From positions 122,501 through 167,500 of the forward strand of contig CAJNDS010002223.1 in the NCBI GenBank assembly GCA_905221605.1: 45,000 nt of DNA, given 5' to 3'. This stretch comes from Symbiodinium natans (taxonomy: Eukaryota; Sar; Dinophyceae; Suessiales; Symbiodiniaceae). How positions within the stretch are numbered: position 1 is the stretch's first letter; each line of letters begins with the position of its first letter. This document shows positions 1 to 10,123 of the stretch, one piece after another. Position numbers and translations under genes: made by a program. The notes beneath the pieces are model-generated. The model had not been told where the DNA came from. It made no database searches and worked only from the letters and a program-made list of their open reading frames with translations.

Positions 1-173
1 TTTAGGGTTTAGGGTTTAGGGTTTAGGGTTTAGTGTTTATGGTTTAGGGTTTAGGGTTTAGGGTTTAGGGTTTAGGGTTTAGGGTTTAGGGTTTAGGGTT
101 TAGGGTTTAGGGTTTAGGGTTTAGGGTTTAGGCTTTAGGGTTTAGGGTTTAGGCTTTAGGGCTTTAGGGCTTT
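1..173 (+). repeat. Telomere-like array, TTTAGGG strand
   Basis: About 24 heptamers, mostly perfect TTTAGGG, with TTTAGTG and TTTATGG variants near the start and GGCTTTAGGG forms at the right edge. The G-rich strand reads into the window. A normal left chromosome end would show CCCTAAA here, so this is an interstitial array or the cut edge of a longer one. Confidence 0.95.
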
Positions 174-590
174 CGGGGCACTTGGGTTTCGAAGTTACAG
201 CTTCCGGGGGAAGGTCACGAGCCTGCATCCCTAGGGGAAGAGGCGCTCAGCATCGGTCAGGACCCCCTCAGAATACATGGAATCCAAGAAGCCCCAAGTC
301 GACAAAGGGGCCAAACACTATCAAGCGCCCTCGTCCCGACTCCTACGCCCTGGGCCACCGGGCCCTACTACGTTTTTTGGGGCAAGCCAGGGGACCGGCT
401 AGTAGTGTCAGCTGAAGCAGTGGAAAAACACCGGCATGTGCGTAGTTTTGGTGGTTGCTATGGTCGAGGGATTGATGTGCAGCACAATGCGCACCAGGTT
501 TGCTTGCAGAAGGGCCACCGGTGGAAGAGTGGAGGCGTAAGACGTGCATTCCATACTGCCCGGCGTGTGTTGATCAAGGGCAGTAGCTGA
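168..590 (+). other. Long open frame without clear identity; possible exon or gene remnant
   Basis: The frame ending at TGA 588-590 is open back to a TAG in the telomere array at 165-167, about 140 codons, with its first ATG at 405. Its C-terminal half looks somewhat protein-like: a YYVFWGKPGDRLVVSAEAV stretch, then a basic Gly/His/Arg-rich tail ending GSS. I do not recognise a family. Frames on the other strand are also open here, so this may be chance in GC-rich DNA. No splice junctions or spliced-leader acceptor could be assigned. Confidence 0.15.
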
Positions 591-1646
591 AATTGCTGGA
601 TTTTTGCGACGTGTTCTTCAAGCGCGAGCATGCATAAGGGTGTAGGGCTTGCAGCGCGACACACCGGCGACTTTGCAACAGTAAGTTCATGCAAAGGTCC
701 AATGTACCAGAGAGATCCATGAGACTAATCGTGCTGTTCGCAGTACCACTGGTCAGTTTGTCTGTCAGTTTTTGACATGGAAAAGTTGTGGGGCATTGGC
801 GGGCATGGGCTCCGAAGCACTACGCGTTCGGAACCTTCCTCTGACCCCACGATTGCCACCCCTGCCACCTGCCACACACGAACGCAAGCCTGGGACCGTG
901 CACTAGAGACTCAGAATGTAGGTAGTAGGGATGCCCGGTTTTTCTACCACAGGATTGGGTGCTGTGTCCGCCCCCCCCCCCCCCTCCCCTCTCCCCGGCA
1001 GGCCTTGTCCCCGACCTGAGAACCTTCACGAATGAGTGAACCCGAAATCCTGACGATGTAAAGCACCAAGCGCCTGGCGTTGCTTTTGCTACGCAAGCCT
1101 GCAGAAGGCCCTGCGAACAGAGGCCACGTCATAAAGCGGTGTTTGGGTTTGGGGTAAGGGGGCCTGGCGTGCAGGCACTTTAGTGTGCAGGGGTTCAGGA
1201 CTCAGGACAGGACTTAAGGCACAGTGCACGGAAAAATGTGCCGGACTGTTGCAGGGTTCCAAAAAGTCGGCTTAAGGACTTAGGGTTTACAGATGCTTAG
1301 ACTGCTGAGAGTGTTAGAGTGTAGGCTTTGGAGCTTGAGAAGAGTTGTTCACGTTTTGCGGGGAAGGCTTGGGCGTAGGATAGAGGCTGTGCGGCATTGA
1401 ATGCTACGAACGCCTCCTCATCTTCTGCAGTGACTGAAAACCATCCAACACTCCCCGAAACCCAGACTAACGTCCTACATGCACCTCTAGAGCTGCCTCC
1501 TGGAAGCCCTTAAGCCTGACCTGCATCTGATCTCGCCCACCCCCCCAGGTCAGGCCTAGGACCAAAAGCCATGAGCACTCAGGCATCTCGCATCTTCTGC
1601 TCATGGTGGCCCACGGAACAATGCATGGCCTGACGGCTTCCGGGCT
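591..1646. other. Spacer with no recognised gene
   Basis: Mostly unique sequence. It holds a 14-base poly-C tract at 971-984 and short overlapping frames on both strands, none with a recognisable motif. Degenerate telomere-like words (GGGTTTGGGG, TTAGGGTTT) recur from about 1143 to 1290, suggesting decayed telomeric DNA. Confidence 0.5.
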
Positions 1647-1728
1647 CTAAACCCGAAACCCTAAACCCTAAAGCCTAAAACCCTAAAACCCTAAGCCCTA
1701 AACCCTAAAACCCTAAACCCTAAAGCCT
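1647..1728 (-). repeat. Degenerate CCCTAAA array
   Basis: A mixture of CCCTAAA, CCCTAAAA, CCCGAAA, GCCTAAA and CCCTAAG units, so both the length and the sequence of the unit have drifted. Confidence 0.85.
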
Positions 1729-1815
1729 ATCTTGGTGCGTTGCGGACGGGCCCGGCCTTGTGCTATTGCTGAGAGCTTGAGGGAGGCTTGTCTAGACCCG
1801 GGGGTAACCTAGGAA

Positions 1816-1908
1816 TTACCAAGGGTGCCCTTTTTTGGTTTTAAAAGGGGATCATAAGGGAACCCCCCCCAACCCTTAAAAAAAGAGTGAAAAAAGGGCC
1901 TACCCCTG
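1816..1908. mobile_element. Short inverted-repeat (MITE-like) element
   Basis: The left arm near 1818-1836 (CCAAGGGTGCCCTTTTTT) is an imperfect inverted copy of the right arm near 1887-1908 (AAAAAAGGGCCTACCCCTGG). The interior is A/T-rich with a short poly-C tract. It has no coding capacity. The call rests only on the arms; no clear target duplication was found. Confidence 0.4.
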
Positions 1909-2024
1909 GTCTCAGGCGTGAGTCCGGGTGCAGGGGACTCTGGGCCCCGGGAGGTTTAGGCAGAGGTTCAAGAGTTCACCGCCACCCCGAAATTGACAAC
2001 TTGAGCTCAGGGGCTCTCACGCGG

Positions 2025-2062
2025 GTTAAGGGTTTAGGGTTTAGGGTTTAGGGTTTAGGGGG
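2025..2062 (+). repeat. Short TTTAGGG array
   Basis: About five units, starting with a GTTAAGG variant. Confidence 0.9.
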
Positions 2063-2292
2063 GATCTAAGGTCTAAGTTTGAAGGCACGGCGCTTCAGCC
2101 TAAGTCTGATGTATCCAAACCTTTATCAACCCCAACCCACATAGACTCCCTAAACTTCAGACCCTCTGCCGAAGGCTTTGGGGCTGCCTTGGGGGGGGGC
2201 CACATGGTCAGTTCTCCAAAATATGGTCCCTTCTGGGGAACCCAAAATGTTTAGGGGCGCGCCCTCTTTTCGAAAACCGGCTGGCTGCCTTC

Positions 2293-2409
2293 GGGTTTAG
2301 GGTTTAGGGTTTAGGGTTTAGGGTTTAGGGTTTAAGGTTTAGGGTTTAGGGTTTAGGGTTTAGGGTTTAGGGTTTAGGGTTTAGGGTTTAGGGTTTAGGG
2401 TTTAGGGTT
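2293..2409 (+). repeat. TTTAGGG array
   Basis: About 17 units, perfect except one TTTAAGG. Confidence 0.95.
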
Positions 2410-2505
2410 CCCCGGGCCTCGAACAATCTTTCCCGCAGCTCCTCTTTCGAGGAGTAGGGCGGCAAGTACCTGCTGTCATTGCTCGGGTCATTGAGGACGG
2501 GCTCA

Positions 2506-2616
2506 AGGGTTTAGGGTTTAGGGTTTAGGGTTTAGGGTTTAGGGTTTAGGGTTTAGGGTTTAGGGTTTAGGGTTTAGGGTTTAGGGTTTAGGGTTTAGGG
2601 TTTAGGGTTTAGGGTT
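2506..2616 (+). repeat. TTTAGGG array
   Basis: About 16 units, essentially perfect. It lies only about 95 bp from the preceding array in the same orientation. Confidence 0.95.
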
Positions 2617-3080
2617 AGGTTATGCTGGCTTTGCACTGGGGTCTAGATTCAACCCGAAAGAGATCTGAAGCTGTCCACTAGGTTCAGGAATGAGTGTTTT
2701 GTGTGGTTTGGGGCAGTCGCCTACCATTAGGGGGGGAAGATGAAGCTTAGCCACATCCATAAGATGCACCAGCAGCAATCGGACGCGAAGTCGATAAGAG
2801 CCCAAAGCCCTGAACCAACCGATGAGAGCCCTGATCCTACGACATTTCTACTACTGGCCTTCAGGCAAATCTTGACAGCTGCTAATTATGGGCACCCGTC
2901 AAGTGTGCAGGGCTCATTGTGACTCTCAAGCCAATGGAGTGTGAGGAGAGTTTTAAACCCGAATCCCGAGCGCGCCTTGTTAGTTCTTTATTTCCGCGCC
3001 GCACAAGACACTCAATCCGATACATTCCTGAGGCCCCTGAAACTTATGCAACCAAGCAACAACCCTTACTGTTGTGTAGA
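2617..3080. other. Spacer with no recognised gene
   Basis: About 460 bp of unique-looking sequence. Small open frames on both strands (around 2620-2805 and 2740-2922) overlap and have no recognisable motif. Confidence 0.5.
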
Positions 3081-3182
3081 CCCTAAACCCTGAACCCTGA
3101 ACCCTGAACCCTGAACCCTAAACCCTAAACCCTAAACCCTAAACCCTAAACCCTAAACCCTAAACCCTAAACCCTAAACCCC
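3081..3182 (-). repeat. CCCTAAA array with CCCTGAA block
   Basis: It opens with four CCCTGAA units (TTCAGGG on the other strand), then about ten perfect CCCTAAA units. Confidence 0.95.
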
Positions 3183-3982
3183 CCAAGGGTTTGGGGTCCA
3201 GGCTTCCCAGGCTCCCCATGAGGTGGGGCACAACTGATTTGCACAGGCCCGCGAACGCGGAAACCCCTTCCTGGCAACTGCGGGGCTAGAACGGCAGAAA
3301 AGCGATTCGAGCTTTGCTTCGGAACCGTCCTTGGAACAGTGTTCTACCAACGTCCTAAACCCCCACATCCCCTGTGAGCGCGATCCCCGTAGAGCACCCC
3401 AACCTCCAGAAGCCTTCAGCCCCAGCAACAAAACGACACAGAAAGAACGTGAGAGCCCTCAATCTTTCTCACCAGTTTATAGCTGTCTTTGCTGACTCAC
3501 TGCTGCACAAGCTGTTGAACAGGCCTGAGCTGCATGGTTACCCTAAACCCTAAAACCTAAAATTAACAAACACCATGTCTGAGTCATTCAGAAGCATCTG
3601 TGGAGGGCATGCTGTCCTGGAACCAGTTTGCGGATCTGGGAAGACGTCCAGGTGGAAGTTCGCCTTTGGGGCTAGGATGTTTAGGGCGCAGGACATTATG
3701 GGGCTTATGGGGTGTAGGGCTCACTGACTCTCATAGGGCTCTATATAGAATCTAGCGGTTAGGCTTCGCGGTGGAGTTCGAGATCTGCTCCAGTTCCCCC
3801 CACCAGCTCCTTGGCGTGGCCTAGCGCTGTTTCCAGATATGATGTTTGTGCTGGACTGCCCCTTTCGCCCGCGGCCTTTCAGCTTCGGAAGGGTGCGGGG
3901 CTTGTGTTCAGGGTTTGTGGTAGGTTGCATGGTCTGGCCTGGCGCGGGATGCCTGCTCGCAAATTTACGCAGCAACCTTGCC
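3183..3982. other. Spacer with no recognised gene
   Basis: About 800 bp, interrupted by three CCCTAAA-like units at 3541-3562. Minus-strand open frames at 3174-3431 and 3721-3984 have no recognisable domain; the first begins inside telomeric repeat. Confidence 0.5.
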
Positions 3983-6900
3983 ACAAATGATCCTGGGCCA
4001 TCCTGGGCCTAGATCGATATTCCGTCGTTCTATGCCGGGTGCCCACCCGGCCGTGCTAGGCTCCCAAGTCCAGCTTATAAAGCGCAAAGCACCGCAAGCC
4101 ACAGACCCTCATGAAAGATCCCTCAACACGAACTCTTGCATTCTGCACATACGTCTGCTACGCTGAGCCCAAACAGCGAGAGCCTATTCGTCAGGATACA
4201 TGGACAATCGCTGACATGACTGACACAGAACAGGCACATGCCCGCCTCAGATTACATGTTCATGCCAAGCCTCTACAGAAAGCGAGCGCAAGCGGAAACT
4301 TCTGCATGTCACGATTTTAGCGTAACAGATGTTGGGCCTTCCCTGTCAACGCTGCAAGTCAGCACCACCAACGACGGCGAGGACACGCCCCAGACCCGGC
4401 GGGTGCTGGAAAGCCCTCCAGTGAGCACTGTAGCCCATCGCCCCACTGTCATGTGCTGAAGCGCCCAGCACGTTGGCCTCAAAAGGCCTGAGCGCTGGCC
4501 CCGGAGGTCTGAGAATTCTCTCTAAAAAGCGTCCTGCTCGCGCAGAGCAGCGGCGCTTCTCCCCCCAAGACCCGAACTCCATGCAGCGTGCCCCGCACCC
4601 GGCCAGCGGTGCGTGAGCTGTTGTGGATGATTCACTTCAACAGCCCATGGGTGAGGCAGACATGCGCACACACTCAAGCAAACTCGGCGGATACGCTAGC
4701 CTGGCTTACTGTGCAAATCACTCACTCGTGATGCATGTTTCCGCACCTTACCCTGCGACACTGCACACCGCTGCAAGGCAGCCCACACGAGAGGACAGCG
4801 GCAAACGATGCTCCTAAGTCCAGCTTAAAAAGCAAAGGCGCCACAAGCCACAAACCATCAAGAAAGGTCACTCAAGACGAACTCTTGCAGCTGGCACGTA
4901 CATCTGCAACGGTGAGCCCAAAACAATGAAAGCCGTATTCGTCATGGTACATGGACATGGCTGAACATAGGAGGCTCCGCCATGACTGGCAACGCTTCTC
5001 GGCATCGCCTTGCCTCTCAAAGCAACATGTCAACCAAGCACAGGCAAGTTGCACATCACACTGCATGTTCATGCCAAGCCTCTACAGAAAGTGAGCAAGC
5101 GGAAACTTCTGCATGTCACGATTTTAGCGTGACAGATGTTGGGCCTTCCCTGTCAACGCTGCAAGTCAGCACCACCAACGACGGCGAGGACACGCCCCAG
5201 ACCCGGCGGGTGCTGGAAAGCCCTCCAGTGAGCACTGTAGCCCATCGCCCCACTGTCATGTGCTGAAGCGCCCAGCACGTTGGCCTCAAAAGGCCTGAGC
5301 GCTGGCCCCGGAGGTCTGAGAATTCTCTCTAAAAAGCGTCCTGCTCGCGCAGAGCAGCGGCGCTTCTCCCCCCAAGACCCGAACTCCATGCAGCGTGCCC
5401 CGCACCCGGCCAGCGGTGCGTGAGCTGTTGTGGATGATTCACTTCAACAGCCCATGGGTGAGGCAGACATGCGTACACACTCATGCAAACTCGGGCGGAT
5501 ACGCTAGCCTGGCTTACTGTGCAACTCACTCACTCGTGATGCATGTTTCCGCACCTTACCCTGCAACACTGCACGATGCCACAAGTCAGCCCACACGAGA
5601 GGACAGCGGCAAACGATGCTCCCAAGTCCAGCTTACAAGCAAAGGCGCCGCAAGCCACAAACCTTCAGGAAAGGTCACTCAAGACGAACTCTGGCACCTT
5701 GCACGTACACCTGCTACGGTGAGCCCAAAACAATGAAAAGCCGCGCTCGTCATGGTACATGGACATCGCTTAACATAGGACGCTCCAACTAGCACATGGA
5801 GCCATGACTGGCAATGCTTCTCGGCATCGCCTTGCGTCAGGCAAATTGCACATCACACTGCATGTTCATGCCATCCTCTACAGAAAGCTAGCGCAAGCGG
5901 AAACTTCTGCATGTCACGATTTTAGTATGACAGATGTTGGGCCTTCCCTGTCAACACTGCAAGTCAGCACCACCAACGACGGCGAGGACACGCCCCAGAC
6001 CCGGCGGGTGCTGGAAAGCCCTCCAGTGAGCACTCTAGCCCATCGCCCCACTGTCATGTGCTGAAGCGCCCAGCACGTTGGCCTCAAAAGGCCTGAGCGC
6101 TGGCCCCGGAGGTCTGAGAATTCTCTCTAAAAAGCGTCCTGCTCGCGCAGAGCAGCGGCGCTTCTCCCCCCAAGACCCGAACTCCATGCAGCGTGCCCCG
6201 CACCCGGCCAGCGGTGCGTGAGCTGTTGTGGATGATTCACTTCAACAGCCCATGGGTGAGGCAGACATGCGTACACACTCATGCAAACTCGGGCGGATAC
6301 GCTAGCCTGGCTTACTGTGCAACTCACTCACTCGTGATGCATGTTTCCGCACCTTACCCTGCAACACTGCACGATGCCACAAGTCAGCCCACACGAGAGG
6401 ACAGCGGCAAATGACCCTAACCTAGAATTTCCCGTCGCTCCATGCAGGGTGCCCACCCGGCCCCAAAGGCGCCACAAGCCACAAGCCTCAAGACTAGCTC
6501 TTGCACCTTGCACGTGCATCTGCAACGGTGAGCCCAAAACAATGAAAGCCGTACTCGTCATGGTACATGGACATGGCCTAACATAGGACGCTCCAACTAG
6601 CACATTGAGACATGACTGGCAATGCTTCTCGGCATCGCCTTGCGTCAGGCAAATTGCACATGACACTGCATGTTCATGCCAAGCCGCTACAGAAAGCGAG
6701 CGCAAGCGGAAACTTCTGCATGTCACGATTTTAGTATGACAGATGTTGGGCCTTCCCTGTCAACGCGGCAAGTCAGCACCACCAACGACGGCGAGGACAC
6801 GCCCCAGACCCGGCAGGTGCTGGAAAGCCCTCCAGTGAGCACTATAGCCCATCGCCCCACTGTCATGTGCTGAAGCGCCCAGCACGTTGGCCTCAAAAGG

Positions 6901-7102
6901 CCTGAGCACTGGCCCCGGAGGTCTGAGAATTCTCTCTAAAAAGCGTCCTGCTCGCGCAGAGCAGCAGCGCTTCTTCCCCCAAGGCCCGAACTCCATGCAG
7001 CGTGCCCCGCACCCGGCCAGCGGTGCGTGAGCTGTTAAGGGTGATTCACTTCAACAGCCCATGGGTGAGGCAGACATGCGTAGAAACTCTCAAGCGAACT
7101 AT
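3983..7102. repeat. Satellite array: four tandem units of about 805 bp
   Basis: A shared core (CGGAAACTTCTGCATGTCAC) recurs at 4293, 5100, 5898 and 6707, giving periods of 807, 798 and 809 bp. Units run about 3983-4804, 4805-5613, 5614-6412 and 6413-7102; the last is cut short. The 400 bp after each core is nearly identical between copies, while the junction parts vary. A 50-bp segment with CCGTCG and GGGTGCCCACCCGGCC is present in units 1 and 4 but absent from 2 and 3. Units 2 and 3 share changes that unit 1 lacks (GATGCCACAAGTCAGCC), so they are the most recent duplicates. No telomere-like heptamers occur inside, unlike the rest of the window. Confidence 0.95.
4236..4462 (+). other. Conserved satellite core frame and hairpins (copy 1)
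   Basis: Each unit has an open frame ending in the same residues (AHRPTVMC then stop) at 4459, 5266, 6064 and 6873. Most base differences among the copies inside this frame change the amino acid (V/M, L/R, R/Q, V/L/I) and few are silent, which argues against a selected protein. Downstream, every copy keeps two adjacent hairpins: GTGCTG/CAGCAC with a 7-base loop (4453-4471 in copy 1) and GGCCT/AGGCC with a CAAA loop (4475-4488). A structured RNA is possible but unproven. Confidence 0.35.
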
Positions 7103-7781
7103 GGAATCCAGCATTAGCAACTTGTGCCGGACCGAAACCCGAAACCCTAAGCTCGCGTGGTCGCCCAGTAAGTGACCCGAAGAAAGCTTCCTGCTGCAAA
7201 CGCCTCAGGCCCCAGCAATTCCGCCTGGGGGTAGCCTCGGACAAGACCTCAGCACCGGAGGGAAAGGAACCACTTCTTGCCAAAAAGGAGCATTGGGCCT
7301 TGCAGGCTTGCGGCTATAGGATTTCGTGTGTTGAGAGTTCTTTGGCGTGTGTATGGCTTGCTTGGTGCAGGGAAGGGCTTCCGCTACCTTCAAGAAGAGA
7401 GCCAGAGCCGGCAAGAACGCGAAACCTACGGGCCCGAATAGTTAGTAGGGGGTTTTGGGGAGGTTTTTACAGTATAAGTATAGATGGGCATTAAGGGAAT
7501 ACCATGAATTCGTAATTCTTCCGACCCCTGTGGTATCCGAAGCAAGCTCCCGTGCTTTCAGAAATCCCCCCCGGGCAAGATCACAGGGTCTTGGTGTTGA
7601 GCACCCCAGCCCTCCCGTGAGCCCTTACTCCCAGAATCCCTCAACCCCATACCCTTTGATAGTCCGAAGCAGACTCGACCCACCCAGCCCCTAAGCTCTC
7701 AAACCATGTCGTACCGTGTTGCTGAGCTGGGCCTACTTAAGCGCAGGTATAGCCCAGGCTGTGGATGACGTAGGGTAAGGA
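7103..7781. other. Spacer with no recognised gene
   Basis: It starts with a few CCCGAAA/CCCTAA words and contains a dispersed element at 7441-7533. Short open frames overlap on both strands and have no recognisable product. Confidence 0.5.
7441..7533. mobile_element. Dispersed short element, family 1 copy A
   Basis: It shares the order TAGGGGG, GTTTTGGGG, ACAGTATAA, AAGGGA and AATACCATGAATTC with 40111-40219, and ends in the same AATTCTTCCGACCCCT. AT-rich and non-coding. Related partial copies lie at 11626-11698 and 17897-17998. Confidence 0.5.
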
Positions 7782-7801
7782 ACCCTAAACCCTAAACCCT
7801 A
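7782..7801 (-). repeat. Short CCCTAAA array
   Basis: Nearly three units. Confidence 0.8.
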
Positions 7802-7903
7802 CATCCCAAGTGATACTGAGGGCGCGGACGAGACAAAATCTAAAAATCGAGCTCGGTTGGCCTTCGTCGGTCGTGTTGCCATGGGATGGGGCTGATAAAT
7901 AAA

Positions 7904-8000
7904 GGGTTTAGGGTTTAGGGTTTAGGGTTGAGGGTTTAGGGTTGAGGGTTTAGGGTCGAGGGTTGAGGGTTTAGGGTTTAGGGTTTACGGTTTAGGGATT
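7904..8000 (+). repeat. TTTAGGG array with TTGAGGG variants
   Basis: About 14 units, mixing TTTAGGG, TTGAGGG, TCGAGGG and TTTACGG. Confidence 0.95.
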
Positions 8001-8295
8001 TAGCCAGGTCTTCGTGGCTCCCACTTCAACCGTCTGATCGCGGAAGCGTGATTTCTGTGGCCAGTCTTGGGCAGCTTGGGCATCGTGCGGGGCTTAGGAC
8101 TTTGGACTTAGGACTATGGAGTTTGGAGGCCACCTTCCGCAAGGTTGCTGGACAAGAACACACACGATGCAAGAGGGGCTTCGGATCTAGGCACCAGCTC
8201 GACGGATGCTGTGCTGCTTCCCAAGCAAAGTGCACTGCGCAGCTACTTGGGCTAAGCGCCTATAGGACTTGCTGGGATTTGCTGGTGAAGGCTTG

Positions 8296-8374
8296 TTTAG
8301 GGTTTAGGGTTTAGGGTTTAGGGTTTAGGGTTTAGGGTTTAGGGTTTAGGGTTTAGGGTTTAGGGTTTAGGGTT
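8296..8374 (+). repeat. TTTAGGG array
   Basis: About 11 perfect units. Confidence 0.95.
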
Positions 8375-8654
8375 AAGCTACGGATGGGAGGCTGTCAGGT
8401 TGTCGCCGATGGGCTAGGCCACTAGGTCCACCACGTCCACCCCGCAATCATCCCTGATCCAGGAGCCTGGTCCATCTCGAGCAGGACAGACACGAGGTGA
8501 GTGAAAAGCCTTGGAATTCCCAACTGTTCGACAAGGAATCGGACGTCTTGAGTGGAGCTAAGTTGGCGCGCGAGGCTTCGTTTGCGTGCAGGTGCGATGT
8601 TTGTGCGTGTCACGGCCCCAGAGGCAGACCTCCAAACTTCCACGCGCCCTATGC

Positions 8655-8736
8655 TCTAAACCCTAAACCCTACACCCTACACCCTAAACCCTAAACCCTA
8701 AACCCTAAACCCTAAACCCTAAACCCTGAACCCTAA
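8655..8736 (-). repeat. CCCTAAA array
   Basis: About 12 units including two CCCTACA and one CCCTGAA. Confidence 0.95.
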
Positions 8737-8821
8737 GGTTCTTCAAACCTCTGCAGGAAGCAGGGGCCCAGGCTGCGAGCCGCCTCGGACGGAAGAGAGG
8801 CAGGGTTGCGTTGAGTGTCTG

Positions 8822-8830
8822 TTGACTCTT
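8822..8830 (+). other. Left copy of 9-bp direct repeat flanking a telomere array
   Basis: TTGACTCTT abuts the array at 8831-8990; the same nine bases recur at 8991-8999. The arrangement resembles a target-site duplication. Confidence 0.8.
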
Positions 8831-8990
8831 GAGGGTTTAGGGTTTAGGGTTAGGGTTCAGGGTTCAGGGTTCAGGGTTCAGGGTTCAGGGTTCAGGGTTT
8901 AGGGTTTAGGGTTTAGGGTTTAGGGTTTAGGGTTTAGGGTTTAGGGTTTAGGGTTTAGGGTTTAGGGTTTAGGGTTTAGGGTTTAGGGTT
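8831..8990 (+). repeat. TTTAGGG array with TTCAGGG block, flanked by 9-bp duplication
   Basis: It starts GAGGGTTTAGGG, then about six TTCAGGG units (about 8856-8898), then about 13 perfect TTTAGGG units. It is bounded exactly by TTGACTCTT on both sides. Confidence 0.95.
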
Positions 8991-8999
8991 TTGACTCTT
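8991..8999 (+). other. Right copy of 9-bp direct repeat flanking a telomere array
   Basis: TTGACTCTT identical to 8822-8830, immediately after the last GGGTT of the array. Confidence 0.8.
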
Positions 9000-9224
9000 C
9001 AGGAGTGCTTGAGGCGTTTGGGAAGTCCCAGTTGAGTTCAAACTCTGGGGATGTAGCGACGATTAGGGGGCTTTTGGAGCTTTTGCGATAGGGCCGCTGC
9101 GTGGGTTTGTTACATCTCGAGGCAGTTGCAGATACCTAGCAGCCCCACGGACACCCCACTGACAGGAACCTGGCCAGGGGCTTGGGTTCGGACTTTAGGC
9201 CACACGGCTGCACACCCAAGACTC

Positions 9225-9273
9225 CCCTAAACCCTAAACCCTAAACCCTAAACCCTAAACCCTAAACCCTAAA
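9225..9273 (-). repeat. CCCTAAA array
   Basis: Seven units. ACTCC occurs at both edges (9221-9225 and 9273-9277), but five bases is weak evidence for an insertion duplication. Confidence 0.95.
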
Positions 9274-9392
9274 CTCCGAAGCCCTGAAAGGCCTGAGAGA
9301 CCGCCAGCAGGACGCAGGTGCTTCAACAGGGCCCTCTCGTCCCACTCGACGCGATCCTGGCCGCAAACCGAACCCTGAAACCCGGTGTAGAA

Positions 9393-9583
9393 TTTAGGGT
9401 TTAGGGTTTAGGGTCTAGGGTTCAGGGTTTAGGGTTTAGGGTTTAGGGTTTAGGGTTTAGGGTTTAGGGTTTAGGGTTTAGGGTTTAGGGTTTAGGGTCT
9501 AGGGTTTAGGGTTTAGGGTTTAGGGTTTAGGGTTTAGGGTTTAGGGTTTAGGGTTTAGGGTTTAGGGTTTAGGGTTTAGGGTT
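9393..9583 (+). repeat. TTTAGGG array, long
   Basis: About 27 units, nearly perfect, with two TCTAGGG variants and one TTCAGGG. Confidence 0.97.
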
Positions 9584-9674
9584 GCTTAACCCTGCAAAGA
9601 AGATGGCAATAACACGGGTTAGACCCTTTGGACCCTAGACAGGCTACAACAACCTCAGAGCCGCGGGAGCCACA

Positions 9675-9756
9675 TTTAGGGTTTAGGGGTTAGGGGTTTT
9701 AGGGTTTTAGGGTTTAGGGTTTAGGGTTTAGGGCTTAGGGGTTAGGATTTTTAGGG
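9675..9756 (+). repeat. Degenerate TTTAGGG array
   Basis: Units of 7 to 9 bases: TTTAGGG, TTAGGGG, TTTTAGGG, CTTAGGGG. Confidence 0.85.
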
Positions 9757-9892
9757 AAGAGGGTTTCTGGCTTCCCCCAAACAGGATGCAGGGGCATGCT
9801 TGCTTTGCAAGCTTGTCGATGCTCATGTGCTTCGCATGCAGGGCCCCTTTCACTCTGTTAACTTGGAAGCCCCTGAATATAAAGAAGGGGGG

Positions 9893-9935
9893 GTTTAGGG
9901 TTTAGGGTTTAGGGTTAAGGGTTAAGGGTTTAGGT
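9893..9935 (+). repeat. Short TTTAGGG array
   Basis: Six units, two of them TTAAGGG, preceded by seven G. Confidence 0.9.
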
Positions 9936-10123
9936 TTTGCTGGCCCCGACTTTTCTTATGCTGTGGGCCTTCGCAGCTTTTCGTTTTTGCTGCGCCGTGT
10001 TTGTGGGTATGTCCTTCGCTCCCCCGTTATGGTGAGGGCGCTGTTTCTTCTGCGAATGCAACCGACCTCGACTTTTTTTTGCTTACCCTCAAGCCATAAA
10101 GCCACAAATTAATGCCACCAAAC

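Noticed and set aside
4346-6996. Repeated 78-codon minus-strand and 66-113-codon frames in the satellite units
   Set aside because: They recur only because the units are near-identical; frames on both strands overlap, and changes between copies do not favour silent sites.
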